DNA from: MAG-121220-bin8 sp965655865
GTDB lineage: Bacteria > Bacteroidota > Bacteroidia > Flavobacteriales > Flavobacteriaceae
Direction of reading: 5' to 3'
DNA length: 64,000 nucleotides
Assembly (NCBI GenBank): GCA_965655865.1
Contig: CBFHJJ010000003.1
Coordinates: 62,001 to 126,000 of the forward strand
Shown: positions 9,414-17,913 of the stretch, piece after piece
Layout: each line of letters begins with the position of its first letter
How positions within the stretch are numbered: the stretch's first letter is position 1
Program-made: the position numbers and the translations under genes
The notes under the pieces: generated by a model
Database searches by the model: none
The model's input: the letters and a program-made list of their open reading frames with translations, nothing else
Told to the model about the DNA's origin: nothing

Positions 9414-9956
9414 ATGAATTCTGAGATTTCAAAAGCTGTTGAATGTTTAGAAAATGGTGGAATAATTATTTATCCGTCTGATACAATATGGGCTTTAGGA
9501 TGTGACGCTACTAATTCTAGAGCAATAAAAAGAATTTTTAAAATAAAAAAAAGAAAGTCAACTCTTCCTTTGATTTGTCTTATGAATGACTATCAAATGT
9601 TAAATAAATATGTAAATGTTACAGAAGAAATTAAAGCTTTTTTACATATTCAAAAAAAACCTACAACCATAATTTATAAAATGGTTAAAAAATTTAGTTT
9701 TTATAATGAATCAGTAGCTATCAGAATTCCTAAAGATAAATTTTGCCAAAATTTATTAAGTGAGTTTAACAAACCTATCACCTCAACATCAGTTAATATT
9801 TCAGGAGATAAATTCCCTGAATGTTTTAACGAAATTAAAGATGAAATTTTGAATCAAATTGATTATTCTGTAAATTTAAAAAGGAACATAAAACTTAAAA
9901 AACCTTCTCAAATTATTAAAATTGATGGAGACTCGTTTATAACATTAAGGTCTTAG
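9414..9956 (+). CDS. L-threonylcarbamoyladenylate synthase (YrdC/TsaC type)
   Basis: Makes threonylcarbamoyl-AMP from threonine, bicarbonate and ATP, the first step of t6A37 modification on ANN-decoding tRNAs. The 180 residues cover only the YrdC domain: GGIIIYPSDTIWALGCDA near 15-32, KIKKRKSTLPL near 43-53 and the conserved SVNISGDK near 127. There is no C-terminal Sua5 domain, so it is the short TsaC-like form. It starts 5 bases after dapD and ends one base before the nucleotidyltransferase gene, consistent with an operon. Confidence 0.9.
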   Translation: MNSEISKAVECLENGGIIIYPSDTIWALGCDATNSRAIKRIFKIKKRKSTLPLICLMNDYQMLNKYVNVTEEIKAFLHIQKKPTTIIYKMVKKFSFYNESVAIRIPKDKFCQNLLSEFNKPITSTSVNISGDKFPECFNEIKDEILNQIDYSVNLKRNIKLKKPSQIIKIDGDSFITLRS

Positions 9957-9957
9957 A

Positions 9958-11391
9958 ATGTTTAAAAGAAATTTTAAAAAAAATATTGAAAGTGAAATTT
10001 TTCACACAATTTCAAATTGTTGTGATGAAACGAATACAGAATGTTATGCAATTGGAGGGTTTGTTAGGGATTTGATAATTGGGAAAACATCTGCTAAAGA
10101 CATAGATATTCTTGTAGTGGGAAGTGGAATTGATATAGCTAAGAAAACGGCAAAAAAGTTAAAAATTAAATCTAAAGTAACTGTTTTCAAAAATTTCGGA
10201 ACAGCCATGTTCAAATACGATGGGTATGATGTCGAATTTGTAGGAACAAGACAAGAAAGCTATAATGAATCAAGTAGAAATCCAGTAATTAAACCTGGTA
10301 CATTAGATGATGACTTAAATAGAAGAGATTTCACGATTAATACTTTGGGAATAAGTTTAAACAAAAATAATTGGGGGAATCTATTAGATAAATTTAATGG
10401 AATTAATGATTTAGAAAATAAAATAATAAAAACTCCTTTAGAGCCAAGACAAACATTCTCTGACGATCCCTTAAGAATGTTAAGAGCTGCACGATTTTCT
10501 AGTCAACTAAATTTTCAAATTGATATTAATTCTTTTAATGGTTTAATTTCGGAAAGAGAAAGGATAAAAATTATTTCTCCCGAAAGGATTTCTGAAGAAA
10601 TTAATAAGATTATCATGACTTCAAAACCATCTGTTGGTTTTAAAATATTAGAATCAACAGGTTTATTAAAAATAATCATGCCTGAGCTTACAAATCTCAA
10701 AGGAATTGAAGAAATTGAAGGGCAAAAACATAAAGATAATTTCTATCACACGTTGGAGGTTTTAGATAATATTTGTTTAAAAACAGAAAATCTTTGGCTA
10801 AGATGGGCTGCACTACTTCACGATATTGGAAAAGCACCTACTAAACTATTTATAAAAAAAAACGGTTGGACTTTTCATGGTCATGAACTTAAAGGATCTA
10901 AAATGGTTTATAAACTATTTAAAAGATTACATCTTCCTTTAAATAATAAATTAAAATATGTACAAAAAATTATTTATTTAAGCTCTAGACCAATAGTTCT
11001 TTCTAATAACAATATTACTGATTCTGCTGTTAGAAGATTAATTTATGATTGTAACGAAGATATAGATGATTTATTAACACTTTGTGAAGCAGATATAACA
11101 ACTAAAAATCCATTAAGATTCAAAAAATATTTAAACAATTTTAAATTAGTTAGAGAAAAAATAAAAATAGTTGAAGAAAGAGATTCAATTAGAAATTTTC
11201 AACCACCAGTTAGTGGAGAAGAAATTATGAATTATTTCAACATAAAACCTTCAAAAGAAATTGGTATTATAAAAGAACACATTAAGAACTCAATTTTGGA
11301 TGGTAAAATAGAAAATAATAAAAAATCGGCAAAGTTATTGATGATTGAAAAAGGTAAAGCTCTGGGACTTAATAACATTACAATTGAATAA
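9958..11391 (+). CDS. CCA tRNA nucleotidyltransferase with HD domain
   Basis: Adds or repairs the 3' CCA of tRNAs, or only part of it. The class II nucleotidyltransferase head shows GGFVRD near 33-38, the metal-binding DIDILV near 48 and RRDFTINTLG near 122. The PolyA_pol RNA-binding region follows, with the FSDDPLRMLRAARF signature. A C-terminal HD phosphohydrolase domain starts at LLHDIGKAPT near 288. At 477 residues this is the common flavobacterial layout. None of the tRNA genes in the window encodes a full CCA end, so the activity is needed. Confidence 0.92.
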   Translation: MFKRNFKKNIESEIFHTISNCCDETNTECYAIGGFVRDLIIGKTSAKDIDILVVGSGIDIAKKTAKKLKIKSKVTVFKNFGTAMFKYDGYDVEFVGTRQESYNESSRNPVIKPGTLDDDLNRRDFTINTLGISLNKNNWGNLLDKFNGINDLENKIIKTPLEPRQTFSDDPLRMLRAARFSSQLNFQIDINSFNGLISERERIKIISPERISEEINKIIMTSKPSVGFKILESTGLLKIIMPELTNLKGIEEIEGQKHKDNFYHTLEVLDNICLKTENLWLRWAALLHDIGKAPTKLFIKKNGWTFHGHELKGSKMVYKLFKRLHLPLNNKLKYVQKIIYLSSRPIVLSNNNITDSAVRRLIYDCNEDIDDLLTLCEADITTKNPLRFKKYLNNFKLVREKIKIVEERDSIRNFQPPVSGEEIMNYFNIKPSKEIGIIKEHIKNSILDGKIENNKKSAKLLMIEKGKALGLNNITIE

Positions 11392-12418
11392 TTTTATAAA
11401 AATATCTAAAATCAGTCTAGTTTTAGTTTACTTAGTAATTTTAGCTGGATCTTTAGTTAGAATGACTGGAAGTGGAATGGGATGTCCAGATTGGCCAAAA
11501 TGTTTTGGGTATTACATTCCTCCGTCTGAAGAAAGTGAATTAATTTTCAAAGCTAATCATGATTATAAGTCAAATCAAATGATAATATTGGATAGTGAAA
11601 AACTCTATACTGCAAAATCAGATTTCAGGTCAACTAATAAAATAAATCTCAATAATTGGGTTTTATATGAAAAACACAACTATGTGACCTATAATCCTAT
11701 TCATACTTGGATTGAATTTATTAATAGATTAATTGGAGCTGTTGCAGGAATATTTACCATTTTAATGTTATTAATGTCCTTAAAATATTGGAGAGAAAAT
11801 AAAAATATTACGTTAATTTCATTATTAGTAGTTTTAGGAATGGGTTTTCAAGCTTGGCTTGGAAAATTAGTAGTTGACTCAAATTTAGCTCCATATAAAA
11901 TAACTGTTCACATGCTAATGGCACTTGTAATTGTAGGTTTAATTATTTATTTAATATATACATTAAAAGAAAGAGAAAACTTAGGATATGATAAGAAAAT
12001 AAAATATTTAATAATATTTTCAATTACATTAACTTTAATTCAAGTAATTACAGGAACACAGGTAAGAGAATTTATTGATATTCAATATGAACTCTCAAAA
12101 AACAAGGATCTTTGGCTCGAGTCTCCTGACTTTTATTTTTATTTTCATAGAACATTTTCATTATTAGTATTTTTCATAAATGCTTATCTATTTTATTACG
12201 CATTTAAAAAATCCTATAATTTAAAAACTATTTCATTAATAAGTTTAGTAATATTTTTAGAAATATTACTGGGAATCATAATGTATTATGGGGATTTTCC
12301 AATTTTTAGTCAGCCATTACACTTATTTCTAGCAACAATTTTATTTGGATATCAATTTTACTGGAGTTTATTTTTTATAAAAAACACAAATGATTTACAG
12401 ATTAAGAATAATTCTTGA
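11384..12418 (+). CDS. ctaA: COX15/CtaA-family heme A synthase
   Basis: Oxidises heme O to heme A for cytochrome oxidase, in the inner membrane. After a short N-terminus the first helix leads into RMTGSGMGCPDWPKCFG, the family signature with its cysteine pair; further helices carry conserved histidines (PIHTWIEFINRLIG, ITVHMLMALV, FHRTFSLLV, QPLHLFL). The frame opens at 11345, but homologues begin just before FIKISKISLVLVYLV, so I place the start at the TTG at 11384, giving 344 residues and an 8-base overlap with the upstream gene. An insertion of about 60 residues after the first motif contains no helix and is probably a periplasmic loop. Confidence 0.88.
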   Translation: MNNFIKISKISLVLVYLVILAGSLVRMTGSGMGCPDWPKCFGYYIPPSEESELIFKANHDYKSNQMIILDSEKLYTAKSDFRSTNKINLNNWVLYEKHNYVTYNPIHTWIEFINRLIGAVAGIFTILMLLMSLKYWRENKNITLISLLVVLGMGFQAWLGKLVVDSNLAPYKITVHMLMALVIVGLIIYLIYTLKERENLGYDKKIKYLIIFSITLTLIQVITGTQVREFIDIQYELSKNKDLWLESPDFYFYFHRTFSLLVFFINAYLFYYAFKKSYNLKTISLISLVIFLEILLGIIMYYGDFPIFSQPLHLFLATILFGYQFYWSLFFIKNTNDLQIKNNS

Positions 12419-12863
12419 TACCGAGAAAGATGTTATTAGAGATATAGAAATTAAATCTATAAATACTTTTGAGGATTTACATTTTGCAATTGTTAATGCA
12501 TTCGGTTTTGAAGGAAATGAAATGGCTTCTTTTTATTTGAGTAACTCAAAGTGGAATCAAGGAGAAGAATTAACATTTGAAAGTTTTGGTGATGAAAAAG
12601 TAATGAAAGAACATGTTTTAGACACACTAATTAATAATGATCAAAAAAACTTTATTTATGTGTATGATTTCTTAAAGTTATGGACTTGTTTTATAGAGGT
12701 TGTTGAAACAAATAACGAAAATAGTTATAGTCATTATCCACAAACCATTTTTTCAATTGGAGAGACACCAATAAAAGCTCCTGAAAAATTATTTGTCGAA
12801 GATAATAATGATAAATATTCAGAAGATAATATTGAAGAAGAGGATCCTTACCAGTTTTACTAA
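12390..12863 (+). CDS. pRiA4b ORF-3-like (IS1096 TnpR-passenger type) protein
   Basis: A 157-residue soluble protein resembling the plasmid pRiA4b ORF-3 / IS1096 passenger fold. The N-terminal RLRIILDTEKDVIRDIEIKS, the TFEDLHFAIVNAFGF helix and the FIYVYDFLKLWTCFIEVV strand are typical. The C-terminal 30 residues are acidic. Despite the family name there is no transposase or terminal repeat here, and relatives are chromosomal single genes in Bacteroidota. It overlaps the end of ctaA by 29 bases, suggesting coupling. Its biochemical role is unknown. Confidence 0.75.
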   Translation: MIYRLRIILDTEKDVIRDIEIKSINTFEDLHFAIVNAFGFEGNEMASFYLSNSKWNQGEELTFESFGDEKVMKEHVLDTLINNDQKNFIYVYDFLKLWTCFIEVVETNNENSYSHYPQTIFSIGETPIKAPEKLFVEDNNDKYSEDNIEEEDPYQFY

Positions 12864-13921
12864 TTAACACTTAGCATTTCATGATTTTCATAATTTCTCA
12901 AAACGTAATTGAAAGAAGCTCTAATAATTTCACCCATACTTTTTGAATTAATAAAGTTTTTATCCTTAGTGAGCTTAAAAACTTGTTTTGATAATAATAA
13001 GATGTTTTCTTCAGATGAAATTTTATCTTGACTCATACATTCAATTATTTTTTTTGTTCTACTTTCAGAACTTAAAATACGTTTGGCAATAATAGATCTT
13101 TCCTCAGTTTTATATTGATTTACAGAATTTGAATCTAGTCTTTCTTTAATAAGATTCATAATAAACTTATTTTCTTTAAAAAATTGAGGCCTATATACTT
13201 TTAAATTACCTTCATAACATTGTTGATCAAAATCGATTGCTCGAATTTTATAAATAACTTGATCAAAATCGTGTGTTGGTATTATAACATAATTATATGA
13301 ACGCATATCACCTAATAATCTAATCATACATCTTTCATTAAATTTTACAAATTCTTTTGCAATTTGTGACTTTTCAGAATTAGTACATTTATTAAGATGT
13401 TCTTCAAAAAATTCATCTCCCGGAATTCCTGCAACATGTTCTTCAATTAAAGTGTTATTATTAATAAGAAAGTTTAAATTGTAAGGAGATAGTAAGTTCT
13501 CGAGTTCTAAACCATAAACTCGCGATGCATCAGCTTTTTTCACATAGAAGTATGTAAAATTATCATTTAAAGTATTTCTAATTTTAATTCTAAAAGGTTT
13601 AGAATTTCCAAAAGTACAATAATCAATCGCATCAATATTTAAAAAATTAATATTAGATTCATTACCATCAGAATGCAATAAATTATAAACTTTTTTTAAA
13701 GATAAATCAATTTCTTTTCTCTCAAATTCTGAATAAAAGACTCTAACCCAAAGAGTGTCTTTATCATTTTTATTATAAACTGAGACTGAACCTGAAAACC
13801 TTTTTAAATCTTCATAAAAAACAGGTATTCTTAAATTTCTATTATATTCAGATAAATATTCATTTAATCTAGCGTTAATAGGAAAAAAAGGTTTTTTCTT
13901 TGACATTAATTTTTCAGTCAT
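12860..13921 (-). CDS. uncharacterised protein with kinase-fold signatures
   Basis: I do not recognise a named family. The 353 residues nevertheless show the ordered landmarks of the protein kinase-like/aminoglycoside phosphotransferase fold: a strand YVKKA with K128 or K129, a following helix with E139/E141, a hinge-like EEHVAGIPGDEFF, a catalytic-loop analogue GDMRSYN giving D205 and N210 (DxxxxN spacing), and a metal-binding-like IDFDQQ with D230 and D232. No signal peptide or membrane helix is seen, and the last 100 residues look helical. The gene stands alone, with its stop overlapping the pRiA4b-like gene and its promoter facing uvrB. The ATG at 13906 (MSKKKPFF) is an alternative start. 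Kinase activity is inference only. Confidence 0.7.
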   Translation of the reverse strand: MTEKLMSKKKPFFPINARLNEYLSEYNRNLRIPVFYEDLKRFSGSVSVYNKNDKDTLWVRVFYSEFERKEIDLSLKKVYNLLHSDGNESNINFLNIDAIDYCTFGNSKPFRIKIRNTLNDNFTYFYVKKADASRVYGLELENLLSPYNLNFLINNNTLIEEHVAGIPGDEFFEEHLNKCTNSEKSQIAKEFVKFNERCMIRLLGDMRSYNYVIIPTHDFDQVIYKIRAIDFDQQCYEGNLKVYRPQFFKENKFIMNLIKERLDSNSVNQYKTEERSIIAKRILSSESRTKKIIECMSQDKISSEENILLLSKQVFKLTKDKNFINSKSMGEIIRASFNYVLRNYENHEMLSVN

Positions 13922-13983
13922 AATTTAAAAAATTGTACTTAATAATATAAAAGTAAGAATTATCTATTAGAGACTTATTATTG

Positions 13984-13991
13984 TAAATTTG
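13984..13991 (+). promoter_or_regulatory. probable -7 element for uvrB (TAAATTTG)
   Basis: TAAATTTG fits TAnnTTTG and lies 17 bases before the uvrB TTG start, in the 87-base divergent spacer. No LexA-like box was recognised beside it. Confidence 0.45.
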
Positions 13992-14008
13992 AAAAATTAT
14001 AAAAAAAA

Positions 14009-15988
14009 TTGTTTAAACTAGAGTCAGAATATAATCCCACTGGAGATCAACCACAAGCTATTGATCAGCTTGTTGATGGTTTAAAAGAAAATACTAAGTT
14101 CCAAACTCTTAAAGGAGTTACAGGATCAGGAAAAACCTTTACAGTTGCAAATGTTATCAATAAAATAAATAAGCCAACTCTAGTTCTTGCACATAATAAA
14201 ACTTTAGCTGCTCAGCTTTATTCTGAATTTAAAGAATATTTTCCGACTAATTCTGTTGAATACTTCGTTTCTTACTATGACTATTATCAGCCAGAGGCGT
14301 ATTTGCCCGTAAGCGGAACTTACATTGAGAAAGATTTATCTATAAATGAAAATATTGAAAAACTTAGATTAAGCACAACTTCTTCATTACTTTCTGGAAG
14401 AAGAGATGTTATAGTTGTAGCGTCAGTATCTTGTTTGTATGGAATTGGAAATCCGGTAGAGTTTAAAAAAAATATAATTGATATTGAAAAAAATCAAAAA
14501 ATATCACGAACAAAATTTCTACATAACTTAGTTCAAAGTCTATACTCAAGAACGACAACAGAACTAATAAGCGGATCGTTCAAGGTATCCGGAGATGTTG
14601 TTGATATTTTTCCAAGTTATGCAGATCATAGCTTCAAGATTCATTTTTTTGGAGATGAGATTGAATTGATTGAAATTTTTGATCCACTAACAAAAAAAAC
14701 TATAGAATCACTAGATAAGCTAAATATTTATCCTGCCAATATGTTTGCAACCTCTCCTGATGTTTTGCAAAATGCTATGAACGAAATAAGATTTGATTTG
14801 AAAAATCAAATTGAATATTTTAAAGAAATCGGTAAATTTCTTGAAGCAAAAAGGTTAGAGGAAAGAACAAACTTTGATCTAGAAATGATACAAGAACTTG
14901 GATATTGTTCTGGAATAGAAAATTATTCTAGATATATTGATAAAAGATCTCCTGGAACAAGACCTTTTTGTTTACTTGACTATTTTCCAGAAGATTACCT
15001 TATGATAGTTGATGAAAGTCACGTAACATTGTCCCAAGTTCGTGCAATGTATGGAGGTGATAGAAGTAGAAAAGAAAATTTAGTCGAATATGGATTTAGA
15101 CTTCCAGCGGCAATGGATAATAGACCTTTGAAATATGAAGAATTTGAATTTGTGCAAAATCAGGTTATATATGTAAGTGCAACTCCATCTGATTATGAAC
15201 TCGAAAAAACAGAAGGAATATATACTGAACAAATAATTAGACCTACTGGGCTATTAGATCCCATAATTGAAGTTAGAGAAAGTAAAAATCAGATAGACGA
15301 TTTAATAAATGAAATACAAATTCGTGTTGAAAAAGACGAAAGAATTCTCGTTACAACGTTAACTAAAAGAATGGCAGAAGAATTGACTAAATATTTAAAC
15401 AATATTGATGTTAGATCTAGATATATTCATAGTGATATTGACACTTTAGAAAGAGTAGAAATCATGCAAGGTTTAAGAAAAGGTTTGTTTGATGTATTAG
15501 TGGGAGTGAACCTACTTAGAGAAGGACTAGATCTTCCTGAAGTGTCTCTAGTTGCAATTATAGATGCAGATAAAGAAGGTTTTCTTAGAAGTCACAGATC
15601 TTTAACTCAAACAATTGGTAGGGCAGCTAGAAATATAAATGGTAAAGCGATTTTTTATGCTGATAAATTAACAAATAGTATGAAAAAAACTATTGATGAA
15701 ACAAATTATAGAAGAAACAAACAGAAAGAATTTAATATTATAAATAATATAAAACCAACTCCTCTAAAAACTAAAATCAAAGATGTATTTGCCAATGATT
15801 CTCAACAAATTGATTTAGATAAAATTAAAAGCAGTAATCAATTAATTAGAGATAAAACAAAAATGTCTACAGCAGAAAAAACAAAAGAAATAAATTCTTT
15901 AAGAAAAGAAATGGAAACTGCTGCTAAAGCTTTAAATTTTATTGAAGCTGCTAGAATTAGAGATTTGATAAAAGAATTAAAGAAATAA
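14009..15988 (+). CDS. uvrB: excinuclease ABC subunit UvrB
   Basis: The damage-verifying helicase of nucleotide excision repair; it takes over DNA from UvrA and recruits UvrC. At 659 residues it is full length. The Walker A motif GVTGSGKT is at 36-43, the DNA-clamping beta-hairpin YYDYYQPEAYLP near 91, the DEAD-like DESHVT and MYGGDRSRKENLVEYGFRLP near 331-362, helicase motifs VI SLTQTIGRAARN near 532, and a C-terminal UVR domain (LRKEMETAAKALNFIEAARIRD). Start is TTG preceded by an A-rich run. A hairpin terminator follows directly. Confidence 0.96.
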   Translation: MFKLESEYNPTGDQPQAIDQLVDGLKENTKFQTLKGVTGSGKTFTVANVINKINKPTLVLAHNKTLAAQLYSEFKEYFPTNSVEYFVSYYDYYQPEAYLPVSGTYIEKDLSINENIEKLRLSTTSSLLSGRRDVIVVASVSCLYGIGNPVEFKKNIIDIEKNQKISRTKFLHNLVQSLYSRTTTELISGSFKVSGDVVDIFPSYADHSFKIHFFGDEIELIEIFDPLTKKTIESLDKLNIYPANMFATSPDVLQNAMNEIRFDLKNQIEYFKEIGKFLEAKRLEERTNFDLEMIQELGYCSGIENYSRYIDKRSPGTRPFCLLDYFPEDYLMIVDESHVTLSQVRAMYGGDRSRKENLVEYGFRLPAAMDNRPLKYEEFEFVQNQVIYVSATPSDYELEKTEGIYTEQIIRPTGLLDPIIEVRESKNQIDDLINEIQIRVEKDERILVTTLTKRMAEELTKYLNNIDVRSRYIHSDIDTLERVEIMQGLRKGLFDVLVGVNLLREGLDLPEVSLVAIIDADKEGFLRSHRSLTQTIGRAARNINGKAIFYADKLTNSMKKTIDETNYRRNKQKEFNIINNIKPTPLKTKIKDVFANDSQQIDLDKIKSSNQLIRDKTKMSTAEKTKEINSLRKEMETAAKALNFIEAARIRDLIKELKK

Positions 15989-15991
15989 TAA

Positions 15992-16022
15992 TGTAGAGGG
16001 AGAGAAAAAATCTCCCTCTACA
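15992..16022. terminator. bidirectional hairpin between uvrB and hsp20
   Basis: A perfect 12-base inverted repeat (TGTAGAGGGAGA / TCTCCCTCTACA) around a 7-base loop, placed between two convergent genes. It is the strongest hairpin in the window. There is no long U-tract on either side, but the position and GC contrast argue for a shared transcription terminator. Confidence 0.8.
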
Positions 16023-16028
16023 CTAAAG

Positions 16029-16448
16029 TTATTTTTTAACTGAAATAATTTTTTTTGCTTGATTATGATATTCTTTTCTCTTTGGAAGATTTACTTTCAA
16101 AATACCATTTCTATAAAATGATTCTATTTTATTTAAATCGATTGAAATAGGAAGTTCATAAGATTTATTAAAAGAAGAAAAATTAAATTGCTGCAACATA
16201 TAATTATCGCGTGAAACTGAATCAGATTTTTTCAAACTTAATTTTAAAATTCGATTATCAAGCTCGACTTCAAAATCAAGATTATCTTTTCCAGGAATTG
16301 AAAATTCTAAAATAAATTCTTTATCATTTTCAATAATATTTGTAGCTGGGTTAACAGTGTTTTTAGTAGGTAAGATGTCCCAAGTATTTCTAAAGAAATC
16401 GTCAAAGAAAAAGGGTGAAAAATTGGAATGTTTTTTTATTAAATTCAT
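16029..16448 (-). CDS. Hsp20 / alpha-crystallin small heat-shock protein
   Basis: An ATP-independent holdase that binds unfolding proteins as large oligomers. The 139 residues comprise a short N-terminal arm, an alpha-crystallin domain from about 38 (PATNIIENDKEFILEFSIPG), the conserved FYRNGILKVNLPK near 110-122, and a C-terminal KKIISV that may act as the I-x-I type anchor. Upstream are two copies of an ATAATGTC element, also present before htpG, so heat or stress control is plausible. Confidence 0.93.
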   Translation of the reverse strand: MNLIKKHSNFSPFFFDDFFRNTWDILPTKNTVNPATNIIENDKEFILEFSIPGKDNLDFEVELDNRILKLSLKKSDSVSRDNYMLQQFNFSSFNKSYELPISIDLNKIESFYRNGILKVNLPKRKEYHNQAKKIISVKK

Positions 16449-16522
16449 AACTTATTATTTTTAAATTAAACAAATATTTATGTTCTATTAAAGAACAAAA
16501 TAAATGCCATTTAAAAATACAA

Positions 16523-16565
16523 GACATTATGTCATTTAAAACGAGAAAAATAATGACATTATGTC
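16523..16565 (-). promoter_or_regulatory. two near-palindromic GACATAATGTC repeats upstream of hsp20
   Basis: GACATAATGTC occurs twice on the gene's sense strand (16523-16533 and 16555-16565), 32 bases apart start to start, about three helical turns. The nearer copy lies about 75 bases before the hsp20 start; the farther is four bases from the sucC stop. The core ATAATGTCA also occurs 64 bases before the htpG start in the same orientation. It is not a CIRCE element. Confidence 0.5.
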
Positions 16566-16568
16566 GCT

Positions 16569-17759
16569 TTAATTCAATACTTCTTGAATTTTGTCAGCTG
16601 CCTCTTGAAATTCAGTAGCACTATAAACTTTGAAGTCACAACTATCTATAATCTCTTTTGCTATTTTAGCATTAGTACCCTGCAATCTTACAATTATTGG
16701 CACATTTATATCTTCTAAATTATTATAAGCATCGACAATACCCTGAGCTACCCTGTCACACCTTACAATTCCACCAAAAATATTAACAAGTATAGCTTTA
16801 ACATTAGGGTCTTTTAAAATCAATCTAAAGGCTGCTTCAACACGTTTTGCATCTGCAGTACCTCCAACATCAAGAAAATTAGCAGGGTCACCGCCTGACT
16901 GCTTAATTAAATCCATTGTGGCCATGGCTAATCCAGCACCATTCACCATACAACCAACATTACCATCTAAATCAACATAATTTAAACCCAATTCTCTAGC
17001 CTCTACTTCGACTGGATTCTCTTCTTTCAAATCTCTCCATCCGTCATAATCTTTATGTCTAAATAAAGCATTATCATCCAATGTAACTTTAGCATCAACT
17101 GCCATAATTTTATTATCTGATGTTTTTAAAACAGGATTAATCTCAAACAAGGACGAGTCAGAAGAAACGTAAGATTTGTATAAAAGAGAAATGAATTTAA
17201 CCATTTCTTTAAACGATTTTCCTGACAAACCTAAATTAAAAGCAATTTTCCTTGCTTGAAAAGGAAGTATACCTAATAAAGGATCTATATCTTCATAAAA
17301 AATTAATTCAGGTGTTTTTTCAGCAACAGATTCGATATCCATACCTCCCTCAGTTGAATACATAATCATGTTTTTACCTGTTTTTCTATTTAACAAGATT
17401 GAAACATAAAACTCCTCTGTTTCGGATTCTCCAGGATAATAGACATCTTCTGCAATTAAAACTTTTCTAACTAATTTACCTTCTTTTGAAGTTTGTGGGG
17501 TAATTAAATTCATACCCAAAATACTAGAAACAACATCTTTTAACTCAGATTTACTCTTAGCGAGTTTTACTCCTCCCCCTTTACCTCTACCTCCAGCATG
17601 AATCTGTGCCTTGACTACAAACCAATCAGTACCAGTTTCTTCAGTAAGTTTACTAGAAACATTTTCAATTTCATTTAAATTATCCAGAACAAGACCTCTT
17701 TGAATATTCACTCCATGTTGAGCTAAAATTTCCTTTCCCTGATATTCATGTAAATTCAT
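16569..17759 (-). CDS. sucC: succinyl-CoA synthetase (ADP-forming) beta subunit
   Basis: Couples succinyl-CoA cleavage to ATP formation in the TCA cycle, together with SucD. The 396-residue length is normal. It begins with MNLHEYQGKEIL, has an ATP-grasp domain with HAGGRGKGGGVKLA near 52-65, the metal-binding FEINPV near 205, and the C-terminal CoA-ligase domain with GGIVRCD near 325 and the NGAGLAMATMD stretch. sucD is not in this window, so the subunit genes are separated. Transcription appears independent from hsp20. Confidence 0.95.
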   Translation of the reverse strand: MNLHEYQGKEILAQHGVNIQRGLVLDNLNEIENVSSKLTEETGTDWFVVKAQIHAGGRGKGGGVKLAKSKSELKDVVSSILGMNLITPQTSKEGKLVRKVLIAEDVYYPGESETEEFYVSILLNRKTGKNMIMYSTEGGMDIESVAEKTPELIFYEDIDPLLGILPFQARKIAFNLGLSGKSFKEMVKFISLLYKSYVSSDSSLFEINPVLKTSDNKIMAVDAKVTLDDNALFRHKDYDGWRDLKEENPVEVEARELGLNYVDLDGNVGCMVNGAGLAMATMDLIKQSGGDPANFLDVGGTADAKRVEAAFRLILKDPNVKAILVNIFGGIVRCDRVAQGIVDAYNNLEDINVPIIVRLQGTNAKIAKEIIDSCDFKVYSATEFQEAADKIQEVLN

Positions 17760-17901
17760 AATAAGTATTTATTTTAAACAAATATAATAGAATATGATCA
17801 AGAATTACAGATGTAAATAAGTAAATAATGTTACAAATGAAACAAATTGTTTTATTTTTATAATATAAATAATTTTATTATCAAACTATGTAAACTTAAT
17901 A

Positions 17902-17909
17902 TAGATTTG
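17902..17909 (+). promoter_or_regulatory. -7 element immediately before lysA (TAGATTTG)
   Basis: TAGATTTG matches TAnnTTTG and ends only four bases before the lysA ATG. Transcription starts in this phylum a few bases downstream of such an element, so the message would begin at or next to the start codon and be leaderless. Confidence 0.5.
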
Positions 17910-17913
17910 CCAA

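Noticed and set aside
12390..12863. Possible mobile element because the protein resembles the IS1096 passenger/pRiA4b ORF-3 family
   Set aside because: No transposase, terminal inverted repeats or target duplications nearby; such genes are commonly stable chromosomal genes in this phylum.
16449..16568. CIRCE/HrcA operator upstream of hsp20
   Set aside because: The repeats are GACATAATGTC, not TTAGCACTC-N9-GAGTGCTAA.
17760..17913. Lysine riboswitch upstream of lysA
   Set aside because: The spacer is only 154 bases, AT-rich and without the paired domains, and a -7 element sits immediately before the ATG.
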